From Metallyticus violacea (Eukaryota; Arthropoda; Insecta; Mantodea; Metallyticidae): a stretch of 64,000 bases of DNA. Below, in pieces: positions 1-11,167 of this stretch. Position 1 is the stretch's first letter. Each line of letters begins with the position of its first letter. A program made the position numbers and the translations under genes. The notes beneath the pieces were generated by a model. That model searched no databases. It saw only the letters and a program-made list of their open reading frames with translations, and was not told the origin of the DNA. The DNA is taken from positions 3,139,501-3,203,500 of the forward strand of contig CM060833.1 of NCBI GenBank assembly GCA_030762175.1, read 5' to 3'.

Positions 1-1010
1 GTAGCTGCTCAAGAAAAGAAAACAATTTATTTCTTTATCCAATTTTTTAACAAAACATGAAAGAAAAGATACAAAAAAAGAGCTGAATACTCAAATAGGG
101 GGTGAAAAAGGGATAAACATACTAATCTGATGAAAAGATGCAACATAATTTGCCTATTTTGCTTAATTTCATGCCCTACAATACAAATCTCAAATAAAAT
201 CAGTATGAAAACAGCTATACTTTTGTAAAGGTTCTGCACTTTAAATTCTGTTTCCTAATTATTACACATGGATTATATTCTGGACTGCATCAAGATACCA
301 TTCATAAAGGTAAAAGACCTCTAAAAGCTCTCAAGATCCAATTACAGTTGTATTGTGCACTTATTCAAATGTCCACTTGTCAGAAACAAAGATCACTTTG
401 TGCTTCTGAACATAACTGAAGTCACAGGCTCCTATAGTAATTTTTTGTAATACGTTACTAATGTGATTGCAAGTAGTATTGACATAAATTAACCTTCAAT
501 GAAACATTTGTTTCTTCATGAAAACCATAAGTTTACCATTTTCTTCATTAAAACCAGAAGTATAAAGTATTGAATTTTCATTGAAAATAGGATACATTCA
601 GCAGCTATTTTCTAACATGACAATGTATTGAAAAGAACAGCTCAGATGCTCCAGCCTCAAAGCATCCAAGTGGTTGAAGGCATTTATTGATACTTTATAT
701 CTATAAGGTAATGTTGGTTCCAATCTCACACAATTTCCACACTTTTTATTTATAATTGTTTTTCTGTTTTTATAAACAGAAACTCAGAATATAGTTAATT
801 TTTAAATACAAGAGGAAGTTTTAATGCTTGCAGCTTTAATGTGTTTATTGCTGCATTAAGACCTTTTTACTTTAACTTAAAAAACTAACATTTATCTTAG
901 AAACACAGTTTGATCTCTATTAAAAATTAAAATAAACAAACACAACAAAGTATAAAAACAAATAAAAACTTAATACCCAATTCAATATCCTTCATGCTCA
1001 AAAAGCTTGT
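1..1010. other. TTC8 intron 3, AT-rich, no recognised feature
   Basis: Low-complexity AT-rich intron sequence. No exon with a WWWK-type TPR start and no transposase or RT motif was seen on either strand. Confidence 0.6.
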
Positions 1011-1014
1011 TAAT

Positions 1015-1960
1015 TGTTCTCGGCATGGAGTCTACCAGGCAGCAAAAATAATTTGGCTTTCTGTGAGGGAATTCCACATGCCTTCAACCATGTGCCATAT
1101 TTCAACTGATGTCCTGGCAGATGGGAGACAGGAATTTTGAAGAGTCTCCTTTATTTCTGCCCAAACATTCTCAATATTGTTTAGAGCAGATGATTTGGGA
1201 GGGCAATATATCAGTTAGATATTCTCTTGCCTATCAAACATGCTGAACTATCCCTGATTTGTAAACACTGTGGTTATCTTGCAGGAACAGGATTATTCCA
1301 TCGATATATCTCTCTAGCACATGGGACTAAAATAATTACAAAAAGTTGCGGTAGATGGTTAATCTTTCACATATTCGTTCAAGGTGTCCAGAACCTTCGA
1401 ATGAAATCCAGCCCCAATATGATGCTTACACAACCACTGTGAGCATGAGCAGCCGTGTAACATCTGTTATATTGGTGACCACGGGTTGGTACATGCAAAA
1501 TGGCCTATTATACTACAACACTACAATTTCATCTGCGAAGATAATTCTCCACTAGTCTATGTTGCTAGCATCAACAGCATATGCAAGATGGTCCACAGCA
1601 TGTTTATTATACAGAATCTCCTTACACACAGCTAAGTAGTTGCCTAAACCAAACTCTCTCCTTACAGTCTGTAAAGAACCAGGAAAGTGATAAGCCACCT
1701 TCAATTAGGCAGCAGATGAAAAGGGTCTTTCTTTCTACCTATATCTGAAGACATTCATCAGTCTCCAAGTAGAAGTCTTTTAGTTGCTTTTCTACCTGTC
1801 TGTCTTTCCTATATTGCTGAGCCCAACACCTCTCAGTTCATTCTGGTATGCCATGTCTAAGAGCAGCCTTTGATGGTGAAAATCTCTCATTAATCAAAGC
1901 TAACAAGCAGTGTAGCTGTCCATAGCAGTCATATCTCAATTAAAAGAAAGCATGTCAACA
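1015..1960 (-). mobile_element. Tc1-like transposase remnant
   Basis: Read on the minus strand, this stretch shows FLQDN followed by a His-Ser-Val-Tyr run, which resembles the second catalytic Asp block of Tc1-type DDE transposases. Then come PPKSSALNNIENVWAEIK (compare the usual SPDLNPIENVW block) and a C-terminal part ending near 1060. Stops and frameshifts break it, so it is a dead copy. Terminal repeats were not located. Confidence 0.6.
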
Positions 1961-1992
1961 GCAAGCTGTCCTGAGAGTCAAAATAGTATCTT

Positions 1993-2210
1993 TTAATGCA
2001 TATCATTGTATGATTAGTTGAACTACACACTCTTAAAGCTTCACTTACTTTTTATAAATGTATGGAACCGGTTTCGAGAACATTTATAAAAAGTAAGTAA
2101 AGCTTTAAGAGTGTGTAGTTCAACTAATCATACAATGATATCCATTAATATGATTGGCTTCACTGTGTTTAAGTTCCAATTTTACATTTTAGTATCTTTT
2201 AGTTTGGCCA
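1993..2210. repeat. Inverted PLE terminal repeats (TCACTTACTTTTTATAAATG family)
   Basis: A near-perfect palindrome. The left arm (about 2002-2065) contains TTAGTTGAACTACACACTCT and AGCTTCACTTAC. The right arm (about 2078-2147) is its reverse complement. The left arm carries GGAACCGGTTTCGAG, the complement of a CUCGAAACCGGUUCC hammerhead-like end. The right side runs on into a segment with GATTGGCTTCACTGTG, shared with other PLE termini at 43195-43215 and 54380-54400. Confidence 0.7.
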
Positions 2211-2290
2211 GTTGCTGAGAAGGGTACCAGTTTGTCATAGTACATGGGCTGAGTGGCTCGCTCTAGAGTGGGATAAAAGAAATACGACCA

Positions 2291-2361
2291 TAATAATAAT
2301 AATAATAATAATTAAAAATTAATAATAACAATAATAATAACAACAATAATAATAACAAAAA
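2291..2361. repeat. AAT/AAC trinucleotide microsatellite
   Basis: Imperfect run of AAT and AAC triplets, ending in a poly-A stretch. Confidence 0.85.
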
Positions 2362-2813
2362 AAAATGTAAAGTGTGCTGTAAATCTATGATATGGGACCC
2401 ATGACTTTACTTCCCTTCTGAAGGAAGTTATACTTAAGATTTCATGCCCCCCCCCAAAAAACACCATTGACTCTCGCCGGTTTTGAACTTGTGATCTTGG
2501 GCCTACGAGGCAAGTATTGTTACTAGACCACCAGGAATGACCGACCGTGCCATGCGGCCTAAACTGTTTACATATTTTTCAACTATTATTTATAAAATTA
2601 TCACTAATTTTACAGCAAAATGATTTTTACCAATATATTTACAGTATCTTAATTAATCATACTACAGTTTCATTGAAACAGTTCCCTTGTAAGAGCTTCT
2701 CTATACTATTTCATATATATTCACATGTTTTTTAGTTTGATCTATCCACCTGGATTAGTAAATTAAAGATAAAAACTTATGGCCTAATATTAGTTTTAAT
2801 TCTGCATTCTTAC

Positions 2814-3108
2814 ATGTCGTATATCATTTTCCAAGTAGAAGATGTACTCAAACAGGGGCTTAGCAACACTCCCCTGTGCAGCATACTTCCCCAGGTTCAA
2901 GCGAGAAAGATGAATGAAGGGTCCTCCTGGCTCTGTTAACATTGAAGCTGTGCCAAGCCTGACATTGCGGGCAGAATGAGATGTAATGGGACGAGCTGTA
3001 GAGGCTGTTCGAGGTGTTTTCAGTGCTTGCTCCATCGTCAGTGGTCGTCCTGCCTGAGTCCCTGGGCGCACTACACCACTCAAAGGACGTCCAGTCTGTG
3101 TTCTTGGT
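2814..3108 (-). CDS. TTC8: TTC8 coding exon 3
   Basis: 295 nt. The acceptor AG is at 3110-3109 and the donor GTAAG at 2813-2809. It carries the Gly-Arg-Pro repeats and the GTASMLTEPGGPFIHLSRLN block, the best conserved part of the N-terminal region. It ends in a complete codon. No further TTC8 exon was found in 1-2813. Confidence 0.93.
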
Positions 3109-6100
3109 CTGCATCAACACAGAATGTGATGTTATTGTCATCCTCTCTAGCATTTTACTTCTGCAGTAATCAAAGCAGTGTTTTAATTAAATTGACTTAT
3201 GATGCTGTAGACAATGGAGTGATAATATATCTTATAAGAATGTATTAAACATGCGTGAGTGTCTTTTGCTGTAAAAACCTTATTTTCGAGCATACCAATA
3301 GAGAATTTTATGCAAATGTTAAGGAAACAGTTAAACTCCTTAAATTTACAAACAGAAGAAACAGAACACTTACAAAAATTTATTAACTTAACAAAATTTA
3401 TTCAGTTTTAACCAAAAATTTAATCAACAATTTTTGGGCTTAGAAATTCCTTGTCACATACCATCCAACTTACCACAACAAATTCAATACACTATTCAAA
3501 GAACATGGCATAAAGTTAGTCCAAAGAACAAATATAATATCAGAAATTTATTACGTAGCACAGTAAAACACACCATACCAACAGATCAGAAATTTACAAA
3601 ATCAAATGTGCATATTGTGACCAGAGATACATCAGAAAAATGAAGAGAAATTTCAAAATTTGCAGAAAGGAACACTTTAAGAATAAAATTATATTGGCTG
3701 GCAGGGAAAAATTGATGGATCAAAATACTGCACATTAGATCAACAACAACACTTTAGGAATATTCACTTTAAGCAAGTTGATAAATCGGCAGCTCACTTT
3801 TGAATAGGAAAACCTAATGAATTTTGATGTTCCATCCATACATGAACTCAACAAGCTCCTACTTGAACCAACAGAGACTGCACAGAAGGACCTAGTGATG
3901 CAGCCACCAAACAAAGCAGTCGGTCAACAGTTGATGATGGGAATGATTGCCCCTGTAATGTCCTATGTTCAAAGGACATGTTACAGGGGCAATTTATATA
4001 TATATACCACTCCATTGTCAACAGCTTTGTACTTACACACTAACTCCATTCACTAAAAGTGCAATAAAAATACATTGGAAAAACAAAGAGGAATTTGGAA
4101 ATTTGGAAAAAAGAATACTTTAGAAATATTCGCTTAAAACAGATCGATAAATCAGCGATAGCAGGGCACTTTTGGAATAAAAATCATAAAATTAAACCAA
4201 AGACGAAACTACTGAAAGAACTTCACAATGCAAAAGAGCTTTGCACTTGGGAAAAAATTTTCATTATAAAAAACAAGGAAAACTTAATGAATTTTGATTT
4301 CCCTCCTATGGACAAACTGAGCAAATTCCTAATAGAACCAACAGATGCCGCCACAAGAACATGAAGAGACCTATACACCACTTCTAACAACAACAGTTTG
4401 TCTACAGGCTGAAGATGGGAGGGATCACTCCCGAAACATATGTCCAGTTTTCATGTAAGTGATTGGAGTTAATGTGAACAAATTTTATTACATTAGTGTT
4501 TATATGTCCTATGTTGTGCAAGTGGAGTTAGTTTAATGAATTCTTGTAGGATATAAGGATATATCACAGTATTTTCTTACCTGTAACCTTGAGTTGGCAT
4601 TCCTGGAGTACGCAGAGATGTTCCTGGCCGAGCTACCTGTGCAATTATGTCAGTATCCATTATAGCTTCTGCAATTCCCTCTTCCTCAGCTTCAATATCA
4701 TCCACATAAACCTGCTCTGTAAGAGCTTTCATTTTCAGAGTCCACACTGCCTATAAAATGTTCATAGTAAAGTTTTATCATGGAGATAAAACACATCTAA
4801 TAATTATCTATTTGTTCAAGATAGAATTCAACATGAAATGTTAAAATATTACTATTTTTGAGGCATTTTTATTGTGAATGGCTCGGTAAATCAGTTATAG
4901 TTCATTAGATGGTGCACAGTTACTTTGATAACTGTGGTAATTGGTCCTGATCAGCAACAGAAGAGCAGTTAGACATACTGTAGGAATAATACCCAAAAAT
5001 GCAATGTAGAATGAATAAATCTCATAATATCACTAGAAAGTGAGCAAATTATTTTGTCCTTAAGGGCAAAAACTCCCATGGATGGAATGAAGCACAAAAC
5101 TGCTAAAGTATTGTGCAAATAAGTGAGGCCCTTAGTAACATTTGCAATCATTCACTCTTCATTGAGATATTTTTAGAATGGATGAAGCTACCTGTAATTA
5201 AGCTTTTATTTAAAAAAAAGGTGATAAATTTGAAGCCTCCAGTTAAAGACCTATTTCACTTTTAATTGCAATTTTCAAAGGTTATTTAGAAAGTTCATAA
5301 ACAATCACATTTTGAAATACCTTGACTTAAACAATATCCCATCAGCATTCCAGTTTGGTTTTTGGAAAGAGCAATACCTACTTTAAGCTCACTACTGAAA
5401 TTTTATCAGCTATAAATAGAAAAGAATTTCCTCTAGGAATATTTTGTGACTTAGCTAAGGTATTTGCTAGCATAAATAATAAACTGCTGTTACAGATGTT
5501 AAATTTTTACAGTGTTGACAAGACATCTTTAAATCATATTTAACCAATAGAACTCAAAAGAATCATCAATAACTGTGAGTCACCTGCTGGCATTGTTAAA
5601 TTTGGAGTATCACAAGGCTCAGTACTAGGCCCTATGCTTTTCACTTTTTATCAATATTTACCTTGTAAGAATCTAGCATAGTGCTTTTTGCAGATGATAG
5701 CTTTGTGTTTTGTTTCTGGAAATTTTCATTTACTCAACTTTAAAATTTGGCCACAAAAGCATTTGAAGAACTAAATACATGGTGTAAAGCTAAATTTTGA
5801 GAAAAAAAATGTTATCAATTTAAAACTAAAAATAAACTAGTATTAGAACTAACTAGTAATTACAAAGAATTTATTGGAATAAACATATAGAGAGTTTATT
5901 TAAATTGTACTTAGGAAGCTATAGACACTAGAGTGATAATATATCCTATGAGAATGTATTAAATATGTTCACACTACTCCACTTATACAACATGAGGACA
6001 TATTTCCTGAGCAATCATTCCCATTATCAGCTGTTGACCCACTACTTGATGTTTAGTGGTTGGATCCCAAAGTACTTCTGTGGTGGTCTCTGATGGCTTA

Positions 6101-8336
6101 AATATAAACTTGCTAAATTTATCCAAAATTCATTAAGTTTTTTTTTCTGTTTTTCAGGATGAAATTTTTTACCAAGTAGATAGCCCAAAAGAACAAGTAT
6201 AATATCAAAATTTAACAACTTTCACAGTAAAGACACCATACCAATAGAACAGAAATCAGAAATTCACAAAATTAAATGTGCAGATTGTGATAAAAAATAT
6301 ATTGGAAAAAAGGAGAGAAGTTTACAAATTCAGAGAAAGGGGTATTTTAGAAATATTTGTTTTAAGCAAGTTGATAAATGAGCATACTCACTTAAACTGA
6401 GTTTCCCCAAAATATAAGACCATATTCATTACCGAGTTGAAATTGGCATAATAAACTAATTTTAAAGTCTTAATTGACTCCAAAATTACTAATGCATGTA
6501 TTGCAGAGCAGGCACTGCTAAGTTTAGGTATGATAAGATCGATATGATCTTACCAATTTAGATGGTTATTAATTATTAAACCATGGAATTTAATATATGC
6601 GGTTTGCAGAAGTTTTTTTTTTTTTTTTGAGTAGTGTTTAACGCCCGTTTTCACTACTGAGGCACCACAGGCGGTGGACACTGATGATACATGAGGTGAA
6701 ATGATAAATTGGGAAAGGATATTTTTTTTTTTTTAAGGAAGGAAGCGTTCCAGGCCTAAGTTTAGGTACCTCCCCGGCATTTGCCAGTTATGAAGACTGA
6801 GGAAAACCTGGAAAAAACCCCAGTCAGGGAGGACGGTCCTGGCGGGATTCGAACCGCAGACCTCCCGCTCACGAGTCCGTGCCTTAACGACCTCGGCCAC
6901 CCGTGGTGGTGTTTGCAGAAGTACACTGTTGTAATATCCTATCTGTAATTATGGATCTGGAGATCTGTGAGTAATGAATTTCATAACATTTGTTTTTATT
7001 TAGATTTAGGGACAATTTGTTTGCTTTGAGCCTACACACAATGAATTCAGAACCAGATTTAATTTAATGGCACAATCAGTAAAGCTATTTCCTTTTATCA
7101 ATATGCTTATACGATTTGCAAATAGAACAGCATTTCCTACATCTTGGATAGATAAGGAGAGATCATTTTTATATGATATATCAGAAAAAGAAGAGAGCCC
7201 AGAACAGACCCTTGAGGCATTCATGGTTAATCATTCTGATGCATTGTTTTTATTTTTAAAGGGACAATTTATCACTACTTTTTGTTTCCTTTTGTCAAGG
7301 TAGAATATAAACCATTTTAAATACTGGTTTTTTTATTTTGTAGAAAGCTAATTCATCTATCAGAATTCTCTGCTTGACATAATCGAAACCTTTGCTAAAT
7401 CACAAAATATTCTTCCTACATATACTCTTTCATTAAATGCAATTAAAATTTCATTAGTGAGTTTATAGATTGCATTTTCTGTTGAAATTCCTTTTCTAAA
7501 GCCAAACTGATCATTAACTAGAATATTGTTACTTTTAAGGTAACGGTAAAGCCTATTGTACATTACTTTCTCAAACACCTAAGAAAATGTAAGTGAAATA
7601 GTTATATGTCTATAATTAGAGACTTTGTCTTTTCTCCCTTCTTGAATGGAGGCTTCCCTATTGAATATTTTAGCCTCTCAGGAAATACACCCAGTGTTAA
7701 AGATTCATTACACAAGTGACTAAGGGGGGTTCTAATTTCCTTTGCACAGGCCTTTATGACTTTGCTGTTGATCTCATTATAGCCAGAAGGGTTTTTTGAT
7801 ATTAGATTTGCATGATATTACTAATTTCTAGTGGAGTAGTAGTACATGGTTTAAATTCATTATTTTGATTGGGAATTGATGATTGTAAAATCCTTAATGC
7901 ATCTATTTAATCACCAGAGTATAAATTTAATTTTTTTATTACATTAAGAAAATAATCATTAAATATATTTGCTACATCTGCAGAGTGTTGTATCTCTTGA
8001 TTGTTAATGCTGAAGATTATTACATCATCTTGTTGCAAATTTTTGCCTGTTTCTTATTTTATTACATTCCAGTTTTTTTTTTTTTTGACTGACTGACTGA
8101 TAAGTATTTGATAATGGAGGCCTTTTGCTGCTTTTATGACTTTCCTAAGAGTTTTACGATACCTTTTAGCATGTATTTTTAAAATTTTTTTATGGGAAAT
8201 ATGCTTCAAAATACAATTTAAAAATGTGTAAAAATTGTTAATTTATCGTTAACATCATTTGCACTGAAGACACTATTCCACTATTCTTGTTGAAGTATCT
8301 CCACCATTTTACAGAGGTTGCATAATTAATATTTCC

Positions 8337-8375
<39 letters not shown>

Positions 8376-8391
8376 TAAATATAAAATATAG

Positions 8392-8453
<62 letters not shown>

Positions 8454-9066
8454 CTATAACATTTTTTAAGTTTTATTATAGAATCCTTTTTCACTATTAA
8501 TTGAGCATCATGGTCTGAGAGACCAGTGATCAATGGAAACACAGAAATGATGATAGTACACTGTTGGAATAATAAAGTTCATAACATTTGTTTTACCTAG
8601 ATTTTTAGAGACAATTTGTTTGCTTTGAACCATGAACACAACCAGCTTAGAAGTAAATTTAATTTACTAGCACGATCATTAAGGCTATTTCCATTTATCA
8701 ATTGCTTGTGTCTTCTGCAAATAGAACAGTATTATCTAATTCTTGGGTAGATTAGAAGAGATAATTTACATACATCAGAAAAAGAAGAGGACCCAGAATA
8801 TGTTCTTGATGTATTTCATGTTTAATTATTCCCCAATCTGATGCATTGTTTTTATTTTTAAAGGAAACAGTTCGTTTCTAAATTTTGTTTCCTTTTGTCA
8901 AGCTTACAACTTCATAACCATTACAATAATACAGAATACCTCTAACCAATCTGAAAGAGCTTACTTGGTCATAAGAGTTTTTCGACAACAGATCTGTGCA
9001 CACCTCTACGCATTTTTCATATCGCCTTCTCCGATAAAGGCTAAGAGCTTCATAAAAGGGATCCAT
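2814..9066 (-). CDS. TTC8: TTC8/BBS8, BBSome subunit, N-terminal part (3 exons, partial)
   Basis: Spliced minus-strand gene, join of 8965-9066, 4581-4750 and 2814-3108 (567 nt, 189 codons); it continues beyond the left edge. Known of the family: TTC8 is a tetratricopeptide-repeat subunit of the BBSome, which moves membrane proteins in and out of cilia. Seen here: the start reads MDPFYEALSLYRRRRYEKC, like the vertebrate N-terminal helix. Exon 2 gives an acidic stretch ending in VARPGTSLRTPG. Exon 3 gives the Arg/Pro/Gly-rich repeats (RPGTQAGRP, TPRTASTARPITS), then VRLGTASML and GPFIHLSRLNL, and ends in FEYIFYLEND just before the TPR array. All junctions are GT-AG and phase-consistent. The TPRs themselves lie outside the window. 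Identification is from remembered family sequence. Confidence 0.93.
3190..4040 (+). mobile_element. Penelope-like element 3' part with GIY-YIG remnant
   Basis: 3190-3260 is a minus-oriented PLE terminus (GCTGTAGACAATGGAGTGAT). From about 3280 a plus-strand copy reads the RT-EN linker (FLGLEIPCHIPSNLPQQIQ) and a GIY-YIG-like block (KCAYCDQRYIRKMKRNFK), ending near NFDVPSIHELNKLLLEPTE. A degenerate hammerhead-like core follows at 3927-3975. The reading frame is interrupted by stops. Confidence 0.75.
4041..4505 (+). mobile_element. Second tandem PLE 3' end with GIY-YIG remnant
   Basis: Immediately follows the preceding copy in the same orientation. It restarts in the GIY-YIG domain (KKYIGKTKRNLEIWKKEYFR, then AIAGHFWNKNHKIKPKTKLL), reaches NLMNFDFPPMDKLSKFL and a stop, then a terminal region with a hammerhead-like core. 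This partial tandem layout is typical of PLE pseudo-LTRs. It lies 76 bp from TTC8 exon 2. Confidence 0.78.
4405..4450 (+). ncRNA. Hammerhead-ribozyme-like motif in PLE terminus
   Basis: Core box CTGAAGA at 4409-4415, an extra T at 4416, helix II GGGAG (4417-4421) pairing with CTCCC (4428-4432), GAAAC at 4433-4437, a minimal helix III (AC..GT) and the cleavage triplet GTC at 4442-4444. Core position 7 is A, which is allowed. Helix I pairing is weak in this copy. Hammerhead motifs in PLEs are established; assignment here is from the pattern. Confidence 0.6.
4581..4750 (-). CDS. TTC8: TTC8 coding exon 2
   Basis: 170 nt (56 codons plus 2 nt). The acceptor AG is at 4752-4751 and the donor GTAAG at 4580-4576. 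It encodes an AVWTLKMKALTEQVYVDDIE start and an EEEGIAEAIMDTD core that aligns with the acidic linker of human TTC8. The last codon (Arg) is split with exon 3. Confidence 0.92.
5185..5890 (+). mobile_element. LINE reverse-transcriptase fragment (CR1/Jockey-like)
   Basis: Plus-strand RT remnant with a FQFGF block, FCDLAKVFASINNKLLLQML (the YCDLSKAFD-type motif) and an SQGSVLGPMLF-like block near 5610-5640, then FADDS near 5690. Many stops and frameshifts. Confidence 0.72.
5900..6400. mobile_element. Head-to-head PLE fragments
   Basis: 5905-6165 is a minus-strand PLE 3' end: terminus with CACTACTCCACTTATAC and the complement of CAGCTGATAATGGGAATG, then the C-terminal codons up to CATTAAG. At about 6170 it joins a plus-strand fragment with a GIY-YIG start (KIKCADCDKKYIGKKERSLQ) ending near 6400. 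The junction is abrupt, as at 3260-3280 and 23570. Confidence 0.72.
6405..8090 (-). mobile_element. LINE RT-coding copy (CR1/Jockey-like), minus strand, SINE nested inside
   Basis: Reading from 8090 down: NPSGYNEINSKVIKACAKEI, FPERLKYS, FKKGEKT, VMYNRLYRYL, DQFGFRKGISTENAIYKL and FCDLAKV in order, then a Leu-Phe-Ala-Asn block replacing the usual FADD box at about 7105. The last recognisable part is a GLIFWGN block near 6400-6440, where PLE sequence begins. Stops are frequent. A SINE interrupts it at 6614-6910. Confidence 0.8.
6614..6910 (-). mobile_element. tRNA-like SINE, full copy with 12-bp TSD
   Basis: Minus orientation. The head has a Ser/Leu-tRNA-like A box (GTGGCCGAGGTCGTTAAGGC) and B box (GGTTCGAATCC). 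The body has GGAAAACCTGG and GCCTGGAACGCTTCC, and the tail AACGGGCGTTAAACACTA then A-rich. Flanked by a perfect 12-bp duplication, GTTTGCAGAAGT, at 6602-6613 and 6911-6922. Inserted in the minus-strand LINE. Confidence 0.9.
8341..8450. repeat. TA dinucleotide microsatellite, palindromic
   Basis: Long TA runs broken by ATAAATATAAAATATAG and GATGTGTATA. It predicts ORFs of alternating Tyr/Ile on the minus strand that are not genes. Confidence 0.9.
8555..8895 (-). mobile_element. LINE fragment, second copy of the 6955-7310 segment
   Basis: Shares GACAATTTGTTTGCTTTGA, AAGGCTATTTCC and TCAGAAAAAGAAGAG with 6960-7200 in the same order. It is a fragment of the same LINE family, ending about 70 bp from TTC8 exon 1. 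Confidence 0.75.
8965..9066 (-). CDS. TTC8: TTC8 coding exon 1
   Basis: 34 codons from ATG at 9066-9064 to a GTAAG donor read at 8964-8960. An in-frame TAA at 9087-9085 lies upstream, so this is the natural start. It ends after a Tyr-Asp-Gln triplet, which matches the human exon boundary residue run. Confidence 0.93.
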
Positions 9067-9270
9067 TGAATTAGTAAGACCTAATTAAAAACAGCATTTA
9101 AATTAAAGTTGTCACTAAAGTTGAGTTTGGTATTTTAACACTTGAACTTCGAAATGCGCTGGTTAACGTCGCCAATAGGGGAAATAATAAATCCACTAAT
9201 TCATTTCCGTATGACCCCAGAACCCGCTAAGTGCAACCCTAAAGGCGTTTCCAAGATGCCTATAATAGAT
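9067..9270. promoter_or_regulatory. Candidate shared TTC8/EMSY promoter region
   Basis: Directly upstream of the TTC8 start and on the EMSY side. CpG dinucleotides cluster at about 9150-9250 in otherwise CpG-poor DNA, and a CCAAT box lies at 9172-9176 (GCCAAT). No TATA box was assigned. Promoter role is inferred from position and composition only. Confidence 0.35.
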
Positions 9271-11099
9271 GTCTGAAGGATAGGTGTTCAGTCTCCTATT
9301 TTCAGAATTTTTAGCGGACCCAATCTTCATAGCATAGGTAAACTGAAACTGAAAACGCTTCATAGGGAGTTGTGCATTTCCACTGTTGGTTATGTCGTAG
9401 TTCAATTTAAACAGGATCAGCTGATAGCTGAGTTGAAGTTGAGGAAAAGGTAAACAAATAAATGTAAACAGTATTTTCAAGGAAACGGATATTACTACTA
9501 TGTTAGCCCACATTATACAATTTAATGGGACGTTCAAAGAATTGAATTATGAATCCAAACTTTCAAAGAAAGAAATAATTTAAATTTCAATCTTTTATTT
9601 CGTTTTTAGGTTATATGAGGTTCTCTGCAAAATTTTGTCTCTACAATTGGGAATACGGCGAATTCAAACAGTTAAAAATACAACTGTTTATAATTCTACA
9701 GAAAGCGTGAAAAACCAGGTACGTCTACAAGACCAAATTTTACAGGATAGAGAAAAAAAAGCTTAAAAAACTCCCCAAAATCGTGAATTAATGTTCAAAA
9801 AACAGGTTTCAGCACTTAAAACAAGATCTTTCAAATAAAAATGTTTATAGTTCAGCATTTCGTGTACCCCCACGGGTGGCCGAGGTCGTTAAGGCGCACA
9901 CTCGTGAGCGGAAGGTATGGGGTTCGAATCCCGCCAGGATCGTCCTTCCTGATTGAAGTTTTTTCCCAGTTTTTCTCAGTCCTCTTGTTAGAAAATTTTC
10001 TATTGTACACTGTTTTGGTGACCTACCTATTTATTAAACAGGACACTTTGAGTATTACAGCATATTTAGTTGCACAAATTTTGTTATACCCACCTCTTTT
10101 TGAATTACACATCTAAGAACATATTTTAAAATGTATTGAAAAGTTATGCATAAAATAGATTTACAAATATTTAATTTCACACGTTTCCTAAGATTCACTT
10201 CTTTTTAACTCAAACATTATATATGTATTTATTTTAATTCTTATTGCAAAATTTATAAAACCTAGATATTAGCTATATTAATTTCATTACATGTTACAGT
10301 TTACATTGCATGCATTTTCATTTAGTTCCTCCAAGTCAGGGACAATACTGGGAATATTGTCTGCTCTTAAATTTTATAGTAGTCATGAATAGTGCTGTTG
10401 ATCCATGGTAACAGGTTCAAGATGTCTTTCTTTTTTTCACCACTTACAGGAACAGGACCATTATGAATCACTGGTATTAATGAAGAACAAGTAGGCAATG
10501 TTTAAGTAATTGGACTTGTGTGATTTTTCCCGTTCACATTCTGTTGGTGAAAAATAAGCTTAGTTAATTTACCTACAATGCTGTTGCAAACTGATTTCCA
10601 CACATTTTTTCACAGTTCAATATCTCCACAACTAATTGGAATTGAACTTACCTGATTTTTTACAATATGAAAATCCTCATGGAGAATCACTGGGTGTAAA
10701 CAACTCATTTTGGACCAAAATTAGACTTACCCAGTTTTTCTTGCTATCTGTAGAGTTATGAAATGTTTTTGTGTTTTGGGAAATGATTCCATTAGTATTC
10801 CAATTCGATAAGCAAAGGAACATATGAAAATGTAGCAGAATATGGTAACATTTAACAATGTATGTTATTATTAATTCTATTGTACAGAACTTTCTATGGC
10901 ATTGGTCTTCCAAATATTGGTGACAAAAAATTGAGTCAATGAGAATTTGTTTTAATATTATATGTTATTCTTAAATGGATTTTATGAAATACTGTATTGA
11001 TATAATATTGTTTTTGATAATGGTTTAAAAGAAACTTGAGTCTCTTAGCTATAAATTTAATTTATGCAAATAATAATGTGATTATTCTTATTTCCTCAG
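9271..11099. other. Intergenic / EMSY 5' region
   Basis: A consensus splice donor CAG|GTACGT lies at 9716-9722 and could end an untranslated EMSY exon joined to the acceptor at 11099. This is inference; transcript data would decide it. A SINE head lies at 9869-9990. The rest is AT-rich with nothing recognised. Confidence 0.3.
9866..9990 (+). mobile_element. SINE head, 3'-truncated
   Basis: The plus-strand tRNA-like head (GGGTGGCCGAGGTCGTTAAG, then GGTTCGAATCC) and the first part of the body. It loses similarity after CTCAGTCCTC near 9983. Not a tRNA gene: there is no acceptor stem, and the SINE body continues past the head. Confidence 0.8.
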
Positions 11100-11167
11100 T
11101 GCAACAATGTGGCCCATGATACTGGATATGTCCAGAGATGAATGTAAGCGGATTCTGCGATGTTTGG
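11100..11167 (+). CDS. EMSY: EMSY exon with start codon
   Basis: Acceptor TTTCCTCAG ends at 11099. The ATG at 11107 opens MWPMILDMSRDECKRILRCL, matching the EMSY ENT start (WPTLLDLSRDECKRILRKL-like). Donor GTAAG at 11168. An upstream acceptor implies a separate 5' untranslated exon. Confidence 0.9.

Noticed and set aside
8341..8460. CRISPR-like or satellite array
   Set aside because: Simple dinucleotide repeat without spacers.
8238..8542. Tyr/Ile repeat frames
   Set aside because: Product of the TA microsatellite.
9150..9260. RFX X-box upstream of TTC8
   Set aside because: Half-site-like words such as GGTTAAC are present, but no convincing two-half-site motif was found by eye.
9196..9537. 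113-codon minus-strand open frame in the intergenic region
   Set aside because: No recognisable domain, hydrophobic and basic mix typical of chance, lies in the likely promoter/5' region of TTC8 and EMSY, and has no splice support.
9876..9950. Possible tRNA-Ser/Leu gene
   Set aside because: A and B boxes are present but no acceptor or anticodon stem closes, and the sequence recurs with a common body at five other loci: it is a SINE head.
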